From an uncultured Bacteroidales bacterium (lineage in GTDB: Bacteria; Bacteroidota; Bacteroidia; Bacteroidales; UBA932): DNA of 64,000 nt. A program made the translations under genes and the position numbers. The stretch is taken from positions 1 to 64,000 of the forward strand of contig CAMKAJ010000009.1 in assembly GCA_946410455.1 (NCBI GenBank). The letters run 5' to 3'. Below are positions 1 to 7,489 of this stretch, one piece after another (the first letter of the stretch is position 1; every line of letters starts with the position of its first letter). Under the pieces are notes generated by a model, which saw only the letters and a list, made by a program, of their open reading frames with translations, was not told the origin of the DNA and did not search any database.

Positions 1-48
1 CACGAAATCAATGGGAGATGGTTCTGGTGTATTTCGCGAGCAAAATGA

Positions 49-474
49 TCAACCGTTACAGCGGTCAGGTATAAGGACAGTGCTCGTAGGGGTGTCATGA
101 CTTGTACCTCTACGAGCAAAATAGCTCGAAATTGCGCGTACAGGTACAGGTTGAAGTACCTGTACGCGCAGTAAAGATAATTCCGGAACGGAAAGATGGC
201 TGGGAAAGGACTGTGAGAGGTCTGGCAGTCCTTTCGGAGGCGGGTTCTGGCGTTTTCCGAGCTGAAAGATGGCTTCAAGATAACCTATAAAGGAAGGATT
301 GCCGTTAACGAGGGTGGCCTGCAGGGCAGATACATACGACGTACTGTTATCGGCGTTTGCAGTATCGTTGCAGCTGTCGCCGCTCTGGCGAGCCTGATTA
401 TACTCGTTCTGTAAGCGTATATTCAGGCAGTGCATTTCCCAGGCTTTTATGTCATTATGCGTAACTTGCTTCAT
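49..474 (-). CDS. Hypothetical ORF, possibly not a gene
   Basis: An open frame of 141 codons with an AT-rich stretch before its ATG at 474. I recognise no domain. Its 3' half runs through the hairpin repeats at 86-165 and 206-233, and the C-terminal translation is largely a reading of those palindromes. The N-terminal third is compositionally more protein-like. It could be a small accessory gene, the remnant of one invaded by repeats, or a chance frame. The minus-strand sequence near 494-501 differs from TAnnTTTG at one base, so expression is not excluded. Confidence 0.25.
   Translation of the reverse strand: MKQVTHNDIKAWEMHCLNIRLQNEYNQARQSGDSCNDTANADNSTSYVSALQATLVNGNPSFIGYLEAIFQLGKRQNPPPKGLPDLSQSFPSHLSVPELSLLRVQVLQPVPVRAISSYFARRGTSHDTPTSTVLIPDRCNG
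86..165. repeat. Two 28-bp palindromes at 52-bp period
   Basis: The first palindrome has arms GTAGGGGT (86-93) and ACCTCTAC (106-113), one G.T wobble, around a 12-nt loop. The second has arms GTACAGGT (138-145) and ACCTGTAC (158-165), also with a 12-nt loop. The arms extend outward to about 13 bp (81-93/106-118) and, in the second, both outward and inward to a 15-bp stem (133-147/156-170) with an 8-nt loop. The centres are exactly 52 bp apart, leaving a 24-bp spacer. The geometry matches the arrays at 9349, 14023 and 40098 although the sequence differs. Confidence 0.8.
206..233. repeat. Isolated 8-12-8 palindrome
   Basis: Arms AAGGACTG (206-213) and CAGTCCTT (226-233) pair perfectly around a 12-nt loop, and one further outer base pair forms. 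The arm and loop lengths match the neighbouring pair at 86-165, but its centre is 68 bp from the second palindrome, so it is off the 52-bp lattice. Confidence 0.6.
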
Positions 475-482
475 AATTTTGC

Positions 483-511
483 TTTGAATTAAAGAAAAAT
501 AACTATATTTG
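483..511 (+). promoter_or_regulatory. Probable Bacteroidota promoter
   Basis: A -33-like TTTG at 483-486 and a -7 box TATATTTG at 504-511 are 17 bp apart, slightly shorter than the usual 19-21. No ORF follows on this strand; the next element is the terminator-like hairpin at 558-591, which points to a short noncoding transcript. Confidence 0.5.
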
Positions 512-517
512 CGGTGT

Positions 518-591
518 TTCGATTCCGTAGCTAATGACTACCGATTCGACGTCAGAATGAGGGATCACTTTTGTGGTTCCTCAAACTTTTT
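518..591 (+). ncRNA. Putative small RNA of about 70 nt
   Basis: A promoter-like sequence (483-511) and an intrinsic-terminator-like hairpin (558-591) enclose about 70 nt with no usable ORF. A small 4-bp hairpin (GTAG/CTAC) precedes the terminator. I recognise no RNA family; 6S and tmRNA are excluded by length. The call rests only on the promoter plus terminator arrangement. Confidence 0.35.
558..591 (+). terminator. Intrinsic-terminator-like hairpin
   Basis: An 11-bp stem with two G.U wobbles (558-568 with 573-583), a TTTT loop (569-572), and a short T-tract at 587-591. Confidence 0.5.
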
Positions 592-746
592 GAATCGTGG
601 GGGGAAGCATATAGCTTACCAACTGCTGTAGTACAGAGTGTGATGACATATATATACCTTTTGTAACGTTCGTACAAAGGTACTCACTTTTATGACGATT
701 GAAACACAGGGTTTCTTTTACGAGACCAAGTAGATGAATCTTTAAA
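592..746. other. Stretch with no recognised feature
   Basis: Between the putative small RNA and the tRNA terminator I see no conserved ORF, RNA or strong repeat. Open frames here lack promoters and recognisable domains. Confidence 0.5.
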
Positions 747-779
747 CAAAAAAAAGACAGCCTCTTTCGAAGCTGTCTC
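747..779 (-). terminator. Terminator of tRNA-Leu
   Basis: The stem AGACAGC/GCTGTCT (755-761 with 772-778) lies just 3' of the tRNA and is followed on the minus strand by a run of eight T. This is a standard intrinsic terminator. Confidence 0.8.
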
Positions 780-783
780 TTTG

Positions 784-866
784 TGCGGCAGGTGAGACTC
801 GAACTCACACAGGCCAATGCCCACTACCCCCTCAAAGTAGCGTGTCTACCATTTCACCACTGCCGC
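784..866 (-). tRNA. tRNA-Leu (anticodon GAG)
   Basis: The acceptor stem GCGGCAG/CTGCCGC closes at 860-866 and 785-791 with discriminator A at 784. The D-arm (TGGTAGACAC) and T-loop (GTTCGAGTC) are recognisable. The anticodon loop reads TTGAGGG, giving GAG, and the long variable arm is typical of class II tRNA-Leu. CCA is not encoded. The tRNA has its own promoter (882-912) and terminator (747-779). Confidence 0.93.
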
Positions 867-881
867 AATACTTTGGGACTG

Positions 882-912
882 CAAAAATAATGATATTTGG
901 GGAATTCACAAA
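882..912 (-). promoter_or_regulatory. Promoter of tRNA-Leu
   Basis: On the minus strand a -7 box TATTTTTG (882-889) and a -33 TTTG (909-912) are 19 bp apart, a consensus arrangement placed to start transcription about 15 bp before the mature tRNA end. Confidence 0.7.
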
Positions 913-922
913 AATATTTTAA

Positions 923-930
923 TAACTTTG
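923..930 (+). promoter_or_regulatory. -7 box of queH
   Basis: TAACTTTG matches TAnnTTTG and lies 15 bp before the ATG at 946. It overlaps the upstream in-frame TTG at 928, which rules that codon out as the start. Confidence 0.6.
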
Positions 931-945
931 TGTAAATTCTTCGAA

Positions 946-1602
946 ATGTTACTCGTAAAGGCCCCTGGAGGCGTTAAGGAAGTGCTTCTTCATAGTTGTT
1001 GCGCGCCATGTAGCGGAGCGGTGATTGAGTGTCTTCTGCAGTCGGGTATCAGGCCGGTGGTGTTTTTTAGTAATTCTAACATAGTGCCGAGCGAGGAGTA
1101 TACAGCGAGATTAAATGAGCTGCAACGATACTGCGCCAATCTGGGTGTGGAGCTAATAGAAGACGAGTATAATCACGAGGCTTGGCTCACGGTGGTCCTG
1201 GAGAGGACGCCGAACTCCCTTGCAGAAGTCAAACAAAGCACTCACGAGGATTCAGCAGACCCTTCTCTGATGCGCCAGCGGCAGCTTGCAGCCGCCCCCG
1301 AGCGCGGCGAGCGCTGCCTTAACTGCTTCAAATTCAGGCTACAACGCGCAGCACAGTATGCAGCACAGCGCGGCCTGCAAGTGCTCACCACCACTCTTGC
1401 ATCTTCTCGTTGGAAGAGTCTGGAGCAGGTAGCCGAGGCCGGAGACTGGGCTACACAAGCGACCGGAAGCCCCCTCCTTTTCTGGAATCAAAATTGGCGC
1501 AAAGGCGGCCTGCAGGAGCGCCGTAACCAAATAATTTGCGAGCAGCAGTTCTACAACCAGAACTGGTGTGGCTGCGAGTTTTCACACAGAGACACTTTAT
1601 GA
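946..1602 (+). CDS. queH: Epoxyqueuosine reductase QueH
   Basis: QueH (DUF208 family) reduces epoxyqueuosine to queuosine in tRNA, the last step of queuosine synthesis, replacing the cobalamin enzyme QueG. Family cysteine motifs are all visible: HSCCAPCSG near residues 16-24, RCLNC with C124 and C127, and WCGC with C208 and C210. These residues bind the Fe-S cluster and a second metal in characterised members. Length is 218 aa, as expected. ATG 946 was chosen because the longer TTG start lies inside the promoter. Its stop overlaps the next gene's start by four bases (ATGA), so the two are probably translated from one mRNA. Confidence 0.93.
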   Translation: MLLVKAPGGVKEVLLHSCCAPCSGAVIECLLQSGIRPVVFFSNSNIVPSEEYTARLNELQRYCANLGVELIEDEYNHEAWLTVVLERTPNSLAEVKQSTHEDSADPSLMRQRQLAAAPERGERCLNCFKFRLQRAAQYAAQRGLQVLTTTLASSRWKSLEQVAEAGDWATQATGSPLLFWNQNWRKGGLQERRNQIICEQQFYNQNWCGCEFSHRDTL

Positions 1603-2534
1603 TACTGAGCAAAAAAATGAAAATGTCTGAGCTGGTAGAAACCAACTACCATCTGCTTGGACTATTGTCTAGAGTTGGAATGAAGGGCAGTTTTGCCGAC
1701 CATACCGTAGAGGAGATGTGCGCCCGCTATTCATTTGACCCGGATACCTTTATATTTATCTGCTCTGTGTATTCCGGCCGGGAAACGCGGCCCACGGAAG
1801 AACAGCTCCGGCACCTCAGTCTGAAAGACATTATCCTGTACCTCCACTGCTCTCACGAGTACTATCTGAAGTCTGCGCTCGTAAACCTTGCTCCGGCAAT
1901 AGAAGAAATGATACGCCCCACGCAGCCGGTGCGTCAGAAGGTTTTCCGCCAGTTCTTCAGCGGCTACAGGGCGGAACTGGAGAAACACTTTGCGTACGAG
2001 GAGAACGTCGTTATACCTTATATTAATAAGTTGCTCAGCGGCGAGAGCGAGTCAAACGCCTCTATTTCCAAGTTCCACGAGGAACACTCAAGCATAGAGG
2101 AGTCGCTCTCAGACCTCAAGAACCTGATTATGCAATCCATGCCGCCGGAGTGCGACGGAGAGCCGCGAATCGAGGTATTATCAAACATTTACCACCTGCA
2201 AGAAGATCTTCGCCACCACACTTTCGTAGAAGATGCAGTACTGGTTCCGCTCGTGGAACTTTACGAAAAACAAGACACTGCCCAATCAAGCAAGGAAGCG
2301 GAAGAAACGGCAGAGCAAGACCGTAACGAGCTGAGCGACAGAGAGAAAGAAGTGCTGGTGCTGGTAGCTCGCGGCCTTCTGAACAAAGAAATTGCCGACA
2401 AACTCAGCATCTCTATCAACACCGTTATCACCCATCGCAAGAACATAACCCGCAAGACCGGCATCAAAACCGCGCCTGGCCTCACGGTCTATTCTATTCT
2501 CAACGGCCTGGTGGATATCAACTCCATAGAGTAA
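1599..2534 (+). CDS. Hemerythrin-domain LuxR-type regulator
   Basis: A 311-residue cytosolic regulator. The N-terminal two thirds look like a hemerythrin HHE four-helix bundle: H83/H86, a histidine in an EKHFAYEEN helix, HEEH, and a final HHTFVED helix, fitting a di-iron site that could sense oxygen or nitric oxide. The C-terminus (about 245-305) is a LuxR/GerE helix-turn-helix beginning LSDREKEVLVLVARG. No phospho-receiver domain is present. The start at 1599 overlaps the queH stop (ATGA), so the regulator is co-transcribed with an oxygen-sensitive Fe-S enzyme. The sensing role is inferred from the domain family; targets are unknown. Confidence 0.8.
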   Translation: MILSKKMKMSELVETNYHLLGLLSRVGMKGSFADHTVEEMCARYSFDPDTFIFICSVYSGRETRPTEEQLRHLSLKDIILYLHCSHEYYLKSALVNLAPAIEEMIRPTQPVRQKVFRQFFSGYRAELEKHFAYEENVVIPYINKLLSGESESNASISKFHEEHSSIEESLSDLKNLIMQSMPPECDGEPRIEVLSNIYHLQEDLRHHTFVEDAVLVPLVELYEKQDTAQSSKEAEETAEQDRNELSDREKEVLVLVARGLLNKEIADKLSISINTVITHRKNITRKTGIKTAPGLTVYSILNGLVDINSIE

Positions 2535-2545
2535 TTATCAATCAG

Positions 2546-2577
2546 CAAAAAAGGGAGGAAGCGCAATCGCCCCTCCC
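2546..2577 (-). terminator. Terminator after the GT117 gene
   Basis: The GGGAGG/CCTCCC stem (2553-2558 with 2572-2577) has a 13-nt loop and is followed on the minus strand by six T. It terminates the minus-strand transcript ending at 2604 and may also weakly stop the convergent plus-strand transcript ending at 2534. Confidence 0.65.
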
Positions 2578-2603
2578 GAGAAAAACCGTATGAACCAGCG
2601 ACT

Positions 2604-5600
2604 CTACGATGCCTCGCCGGTAGCAAGATCCAGCAGGCGGGAGAAGCCGTCTGTGAGCTTATCGGCCATATCACCGTCTCCCCCGGCCTTCATTACGTCG
2701 GCAAGGAAGTAGATGTAGCTGCCGCAGAGGTCGAACTCGCTCTTGCCGAACTCCAGATATTCAAGATAGAAGCGCGTGGTTTCCAGCAGGTCAGCCGCCA
2801 GCAGGGCGCCGAGTTCGCGTGCCTTGTTGGTCTGTCCGAGTTGGTAATAAGCCTCTACCATCCCCACCACCAGGTAGTCGTTGGTTGACATGCCCAGGGA
2901 AATGCTCTCCAGCGGGAAGCGGTGCATCACCTCGCGGCTGCGGTCCAGCATCTCCAGCGCCCACTCGTTCTTGCCCTCCTTCATAAATGCCTTGGCGGCA
3001 TTGAGGAAGATTCCGCGCGGTGCCATAACGCCAAGGTGGGTGTAGATATTCTGGTAGTCCACGAACCAGTGCTCGGCTGCCAGGGCGTCCCAGCTGTACA
3101 CCTGAGTCATCTTGCGGTACAGCTCGTCGGTATCTACGAAGCCAATGTCGGTGGTGGTAATCTTGTTGCGGATGGGCACGAACTTGTACGAATAGCCCTC
3201 GTACACCAGGTAGTCCTTGATGCCGATATTCAGGTCGCCGCCCATGTTGAGCATGTGGATGGGGCGGTCCCACTGGTAGTTACTCAGCAGGTCGAGCATA
3301 AAGAGCTCCGGCTTGGTGAGGTAGTCCTTGCCCTTGGGGATCTGCAGCTCGATGCTCTCCGGGATCATGTCGGCGTACTTGGCGTCCAGGATGCCTGAGG
3401 CAATCACGTTGGCCTTGTTTACCGGCACCACAAATCTGCGCGATGCAATATAATCTACCCTGCGTCCGCTGCTCATGGGCACTTTGACCTCGGGATGACG
3501 GAACAGCGTAATGACGTCTGCGATATTCATTGCCTGCTCGCGCGAGTCCACGATGGGCACGTATTCGTTGGTGCCGTAGAGGTATTGCTCGGGGCCGATG
3601 GAGAGGTCGAGCGGAGCGCTCTCGTTGCAGGCCCACTTCATCTGGTCGATGTGCCAGTCGGTGCCCAGCAGCGAGGTGTTGCAGATACGCACGTCGGTAC
3701 GCACATTTTCTACCTCCTGGGCGTACCAGACGGGGAATGTGTCGTTGTCGCCGTGGGTGATGAGTATGCCGTTCGGGCCCACGGATTCAAGGTAGTTGCG
3801 GGCCATTTCTACGGCGGTGGCGCGGCCGCTGCGGTCGTGGTCGTCCCAGTTCTGCGAGGCCATCTGTACGGGCACCAGCAGGCAGGCGGCGCAGATAGCT
3901 GTGGCCATAAGTGCCGAATGGCGCCCCTTGGAGGCCGATTCTATCCAGCTGTAAATCGCTGCAACGGCGAGTCCGGCCCACGCGCTGAAGAAGTAGAACG
4001 AGCCTGCGTAGGCGTAATCCCTCTCGCGCACCTGATACGGCGGCTGGTTGAGGTACAGCACGATGGCGATACCCGTCATGAAGAACATGAGGAAGGTGAG
4101 CCAAGAGCCACGCTTGTCGCGGTCGAACTGGAAGCAGAGCCCAAGCAGGCCGAGCAGCAGCGGCAAGAAGTAGTAGTGATTCTTGCCGAGGTTGTTGGCC
4201 AGCGCTGCGGGAGCGTCGCTCTGGTCGCCGAGGCGGAATTCGTCTATGAACTCGATTCCGCTCTCCCAGTTGCCGTGGAAGATATTTCCGGGGGTGGGAG
4301 AATGAATCTCGTTCTGCCTGCCCACGAAGTTCCACATGAAGTAGCGCCAGTACATCCATCCGAGCTGATAGTCGAAGAAGTAGTACAGGTTGGCGGCCGC
4401 TGAAGGCTTGGGATCGGTGGCGCCTGCAACTTTTCTGCCCTTGCCGCCGGTGTAGGCGCGGTAGAACGATTCGAACTTTCCGTCCGGCGAGGAGCTCCAC
4501 ATACGCGGGAACAGCATCTTGCCGGAGCTCTTGTAGTCGGCGTCCACCGGGCCTTCTACGTGCTTGTACTTGCCGTCCAGAGGTGCCCAGTAGCTGGTGC
4601 TCTTAAGATTGTAGGGGGCGTCGTAGTACTGGCCGTAGAGCAGAGGCGTGGATCCGTACTGCTCGCGGCTGAGGTAGCGCACGAGCGTGAATGCGTTGTC
4701 TGGCTGATACTCGTTGGTGGGCGTCTTGGCGCTGGAGCGGATGATATCTATGCTGAACACGGAGAAGCCGATGGTTATCATGGTAACGCACAGCAGTGCC
4801 GTATTCCAGAACACTTTCTGCTTGCGCAGAGTCACAAAAATACCCCAGAAGAGCAGGCCCAGCAGGGCAACCAGGAAGAAGGCGGCGCCGCTATTGTAGG
4901 GCAGCCCGAGCACGTTCACAAAGAAGAGGTCGAAGTAGGCCGCCAGCTTGGGCAGGTACGGGATGAAGAGGAAGACCAGCAGGCCAAGGATCACGGCGCC
5001 TACCGCAAAAATCTTGGCCAACTCCCAGAAACCGAACGGCTTATCCTCCCGCTGCCGGTAGTAGAACATAAACACGAGCGCAGGGATGGCCAGCAGGTTG
5101 AGCAGGTGAACCCCTATGCTCAGGCCCATGAGGAAGGCAATCAGCACTATCCAGCTCGACGAGCGGGGCTGGTCTGCGCGGTCGTACCACATAGTCATGG
5201 CCCAGAAAACGATGGCCGTAAAGAGAGACGACATTGCGTACACCTCGCCCTCCACTGCAGAGAACCAGAAAGTGTCTGAGAAGCAGTACACCAGCGCGCC
5301 TACTACGCCCGAGCCTATCACCGCTATGGCGCCTCCCTTGGTATCGGTCTTCACAAGCCGCTTTGCCAGCCACACTATCGTGAGATAGAGGAAGAAGATG
5401 GTGAGTGCAGAGCACAGGGCGCTCATCGCATTCACCAGGATGGCTGCGTGCATATTGTCGCCGAACATGGTGAAGAAGCGCGCAATCAGCTGGAATACAG
5501 GGTTTCCCGGGGGATGCCCCACCTCCAGTTTGTAGGAAGATGCGATAAATTCTCCGCAGTCCCAGTAAGATGCGGAGGGCTCGATTGTGAGTAGGTATGT

Positions 5601-5672
5601 AACGGCGGAAACCGCAAAAACGGCCAGGGCCGCGATGCGATGTGCCAGCGTAAACTTGTCAGTCTTCTTCAT
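2604..5672 (-). CDS. GT117-family (DUF2723) membrane glycosyltransferase
   Basis: A 1022-aa multi-pass inner-membrane protein of the DUF2723 family, classed as glycosyltransferase family 117 and related to human TMEM260, a protein O-mannosyltransferase. The first luminal loop carries the family signature: D38 and E41 in YWDCGEF and HPPGNP at 53-58, resembling acidic loops of GT-C enzymes. Roughly a dozen hydrophobic segments fill residues 1-600, followed by a long soluble, partly helical repeat-like C-terminus. In Bacteroidota such enzymes are plausible candidates for periplasmic protein O-glycosylation; donor and acceptor are not shown by sequence. ATG 5672 is preferred over 5684. It overlaps the upstream CNNM gene by 14 bp, indicating an operon. 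Confidence 0.82.
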   Translation of the reverse strand: MKKTDKFTLAHRIAALAVFAVSAVTYLLTIEPSASYWDCGEFIASSYKLEVGHPPGNPVFQLIARFFTMFGDNMHAAILVNAMSALCSALTIFFLYLTIVWLAKRLVKTDTKGGAIAVIGSGVVGALVYCFSDTFWFSAVEGEVYAMSSLFTAIVFWAMTMWYDRADQPRSSSWIVLIAFLMGLSIGVHLLNLLAIPALVFMFYYRQREDKPFGFWELAKIFAVGAVILGLLVFLFIPYLPKLAAYFDLFFVNVLGLPYNSGAAFFLVALLGLLFWGIFVTLRKQKVFWNTALLCVTMITIGFSVFSIDIIRSSAKTPTNEYQPDNAFTLVRYLSREQYGSTPLLYGQYYDAPYNLKSTSYWAPLDGKYKHVEGPVDADYKSSGKMLFPRMWSSSPDGKFESFYRAYTGGKGRKVAGATDPKPSAAANLYYFFDYQLGWMYWRYFMWNFVGRQNEIHSPTPGNIFHGNWESGIEFIDEFRLGDQSDAPAALANNLGKNHYYFLPLLLGLLGLCFQFDRDKRGSWLTFLMFFMTGIAIVLYLNQPPYQVRERDYAYAGSFYFFSAWAGLAVAAIYSWIESASKGRHSALMATAICAACLLVPVQMASQNWDDHDRSGRATAVEMARNYLESVGPNGILITHGDNDTFPVWYAQEVENVRTDVRICNTSLLGTDWHIDQMKWACNESAPLDLSIGPEQYLYGTNEYVPIVDSREQAMNIADVITLFRHPEVKVPMSSGRRVDYIASRRFVVPVNKANVIASGILDAKYADMIPESIELQIPKGKDYLTKPELFMLDLLSNYQWDRPIHMLNMGGDLNIGIKDYLVYEGYSYKFVPIRNKITTTDIGFVDTDELYRKMTQVYSWDALAAEHWFVDYQNIYTHLGVMAPRGIFLNAAKAFMKEGKNEWALEMLDRSREVMHRFPLESISLGMSTNDYLVVGMVEAYYQLGQTNKARELGALLAADLLETTRFYLEYLEFGKSEFDLCGSYIYFLADVMKAGGDGDMADKLTDGFSRLLDLATGEAS

Positions 5673-6717
5673 CGGGCAGTACAATCTGTTTGTATTGATT
5701 CTTGCGCTTCATCCAACGGTCGCGGGCGAACTGCTGCATATCGGTCACGGTATCGTTCTCGTCTATAATCTCCATGCCGAGGATGGTCTCTATGATGTCT
5801 TCCAGCGTAATAATGCCCTGGAAGCAGCCGTAGTCGTCGATTATCAGGGCAATCTGGTCTTTGCTCTTGAGCAGCGACTCCCAGATGTCCGACACGGATG
5901 TTTCCTCGTGGAACGCGGCTATCTTGCGCTTGATGGATTTGAGGCGGGTGTCGAACTTGTCTTCCGCCAGATTCTCAAGTACATCGTAGCGCATAATGTA
6001 TCCGGTGATGAATTCCGGAGACTCTGCGTACACCGGGATGCGGGAGTTGTGAGAGAGCTCCTCCTGCTTGTAGAACTGCTTGAGAGTCATACTCTCCGGG
6101 GCGATTGCCGCCACCACGCGGGGCGTCATTACGTCGTATGCCTTGATGTCGTCCAGCTTCATGATGTTCTGGATGACCTTGTTCTCGGAGTCATCGAGCA
6201 CGCCCTCTTCTTCGCCGATATTCGCCATTGCCGATACCTCTTCGCGGGAGATTGTGGTGTCGGGCTCGTCGTCGGAGATGCTGTGGCGCAGCTTAAGTAT
6301 CAGCCACACAAGAGGATAGAGAATCCAGACCAGCAGGTTCATTATGCCGGAAAGCCATAGCAGGTCTTTCCAGTGCGAGGTACCTATAGTCTTGGGGAAA
6401 ATCTCGGAGAAGACAAGAATGAGGATGGTCATCAGGGCGCTGATGATGCCGAACCAGTATTCGCCGGAGAGCAGTGAGGCCTGGTGTCCTACGGCTGCCG
6501 CGCCCAGGGTGTTGGCTATGGTGTTGAGCGACAAAATAGCGGCCAGGGGCCTCTCGGGCTCTGTTTTCAGCTTCATAAAGCGGGCTGCGTTATTGTCTCC
6601 CTCCTCCTCTCTCATGGTTATGTAGGAGATGGGGGTGGACATGAGCACCGCCTCCAGCAGAGAGCACAGGAAGGAGACGGCCATCGTCAGCAGCAGATAT
6701 ATGATGAGCAACGTCAT
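5659..6717 (-). CDS. CNNM/CorC-type hemolysin-family transporter
   Basis: A membrane protein with an N-terminal CNNM (DUF21) transmembrane domain (about 1-170, four hydrophobic segments) followed by a CBS-domain pair (about 205-330) that usually binds nucleotides. Members are linked to magnesium or cobalt efflux. The short C-terminal tail lacks a full CorC_HlyC domain. I prefer ATG 6717, which gives the family's usual hydrophobic N-terminus and has a GGAGG upstream, over an in-frame ATG at 6762. The 3' end overlaps the start of the GT117 gene. Transport substrate is inferred from the family only. Confidence 0.82.
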   Translation of the reverse strand: MTLLIIYLLLTMAVSFLCSLLEAVLMSTPISYITMREEEGDNNAARFMKLKTEPERPLAAILSLNTIANTLGAAAVGHQASLLSGEYWFGIISALMTILILVFSEIFPKTIGTSHWKDLLWLSGIMNLLVWILYPLVWLILKLRHSISDDEPDTTISREEVSAMANIGEEEGVLDDSENKVIQNIMKLDDIKAYDVMTPRVVAAIAPESMTLKQFYKQEELSHNSRIPVYAESPEFITGYIMRYDVLENLAEDKFDTRLKSIKRKIAAFHEETSVSDIWESLLKSKDQIALIIDDYGCFQGIITLEDIIETILGMEIIDENDTVTDMQQFARDRWMKRKNQYKQIVLPDEED

Positions 6718-6846
6718 ATATAATAATATATAGCCTCCAAAGTTACGGATAAATCCGCGCATATAAAAATTTTTGTAGTTATATTGTTTTTCAATAAATA
6801 TTTATTATATTTGCGAAAAATAAACCGACAAACAATATTTTGAACT

Positions 6847-7470
6847 ATGATTGAATGGTGGAACTCCTTGAGTGTTGTAATGAAGGTCCTGTGGGCCGTA
6901 ACACTCTCTGCTTCTCTGATTTTTGTGATTCAGAGCATTCTCACCTTTATCGGGGCAGATTCCGGGGGCGACTTCGATCTGGACACCGATGTATCCGGCG
7001 ATATTGATGTCTCTGCCGGCGACGCCTCCCAGGCAGCCGGGCATGCATCCGGGCTGGGGCTTCTGACTTTCAGGAATCTGGTAAACTTCCTGCTGGGCTT
7101 CGGCTGGTCTGCAATTCTGCTGAAAGACAGTATTGATTCTACAGCAGCCCTGCTGGTTGTGTCTATTGTCATCGGCGTGGCCCTGGTGTTCCTCGTGATG
7201 ATGCTCTTTAAATGGCTCAGCAGCATGCAGGAGACCGGAAACATCAACGTATTCCGTTCTGCAGTAGGCTGCGAGGGCAAGGTTTATCTTAAGATTCCTG
7301 CCGCCCGTGCTGGTACCGGAAAGGTTCAGATAACCATCAACAATGCAGTTCGCGAGTATGAGGCGGTGACCGATGGCGACGACCTCCCTACCGGAGCAGC
7401 TGTCCGTGTGGTAGAAGTCGTAAGCGCCGACACCCTGCTGGTGGAACCCCTGGAAACCCTTATTGTCTAA
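6847..7470 (+). CDS. NfeD-like membrane protein
   Basis: A 207-aa protein with an N-terminal hydrophobic segment (about 12-36), a Gly/Asp-rich extracytoplasmic stretch, two further membrane segments (about 80-125) and a C-terminal small beta-barrel of NfeD/OB type (about 140-205). NfeD-like proteins are typically encoded beside SPFH proteins, and here a flotillin-like gene starts 19 bp downstream. The pair is expected to form a membrane microdomain complex. The serine-protease part of long NfeD proteins is absent, so this is the short form. Confidence 0.75.
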   Translation: MIEWWNSLSVVMKVLWAVTLSASLIFVIQSILTFIGADSGGDFDLDTDVSGDIDVSAGDASQAAGHASGLGLLTFRNLVNFLLGFGWSAILLKDSIDSTAALLVVSIVIGVALVFLVMMLFKWLSSMQETGNINVFRSAVGCEGKVYLKIPAARAGTGKVQITINNAVREYEAVTDGDDLPTGAAVRVVEVVSADTLLVEPLETLIV

Positions 7471-7489
7471 CAACTAATACTTTATAACT

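Noticed and set aside
102..290. Plus-strand 62-codon ORF
   Set aside because: It is mostly a translation of the hairpin repeats, and the opposite strand is equally open.
928..945. Upstream TTG start extending QueH by six residues
   Set aside because: It lies inside the TAACTTTG promoter box; ATG 946 gives the usual N-terminus.
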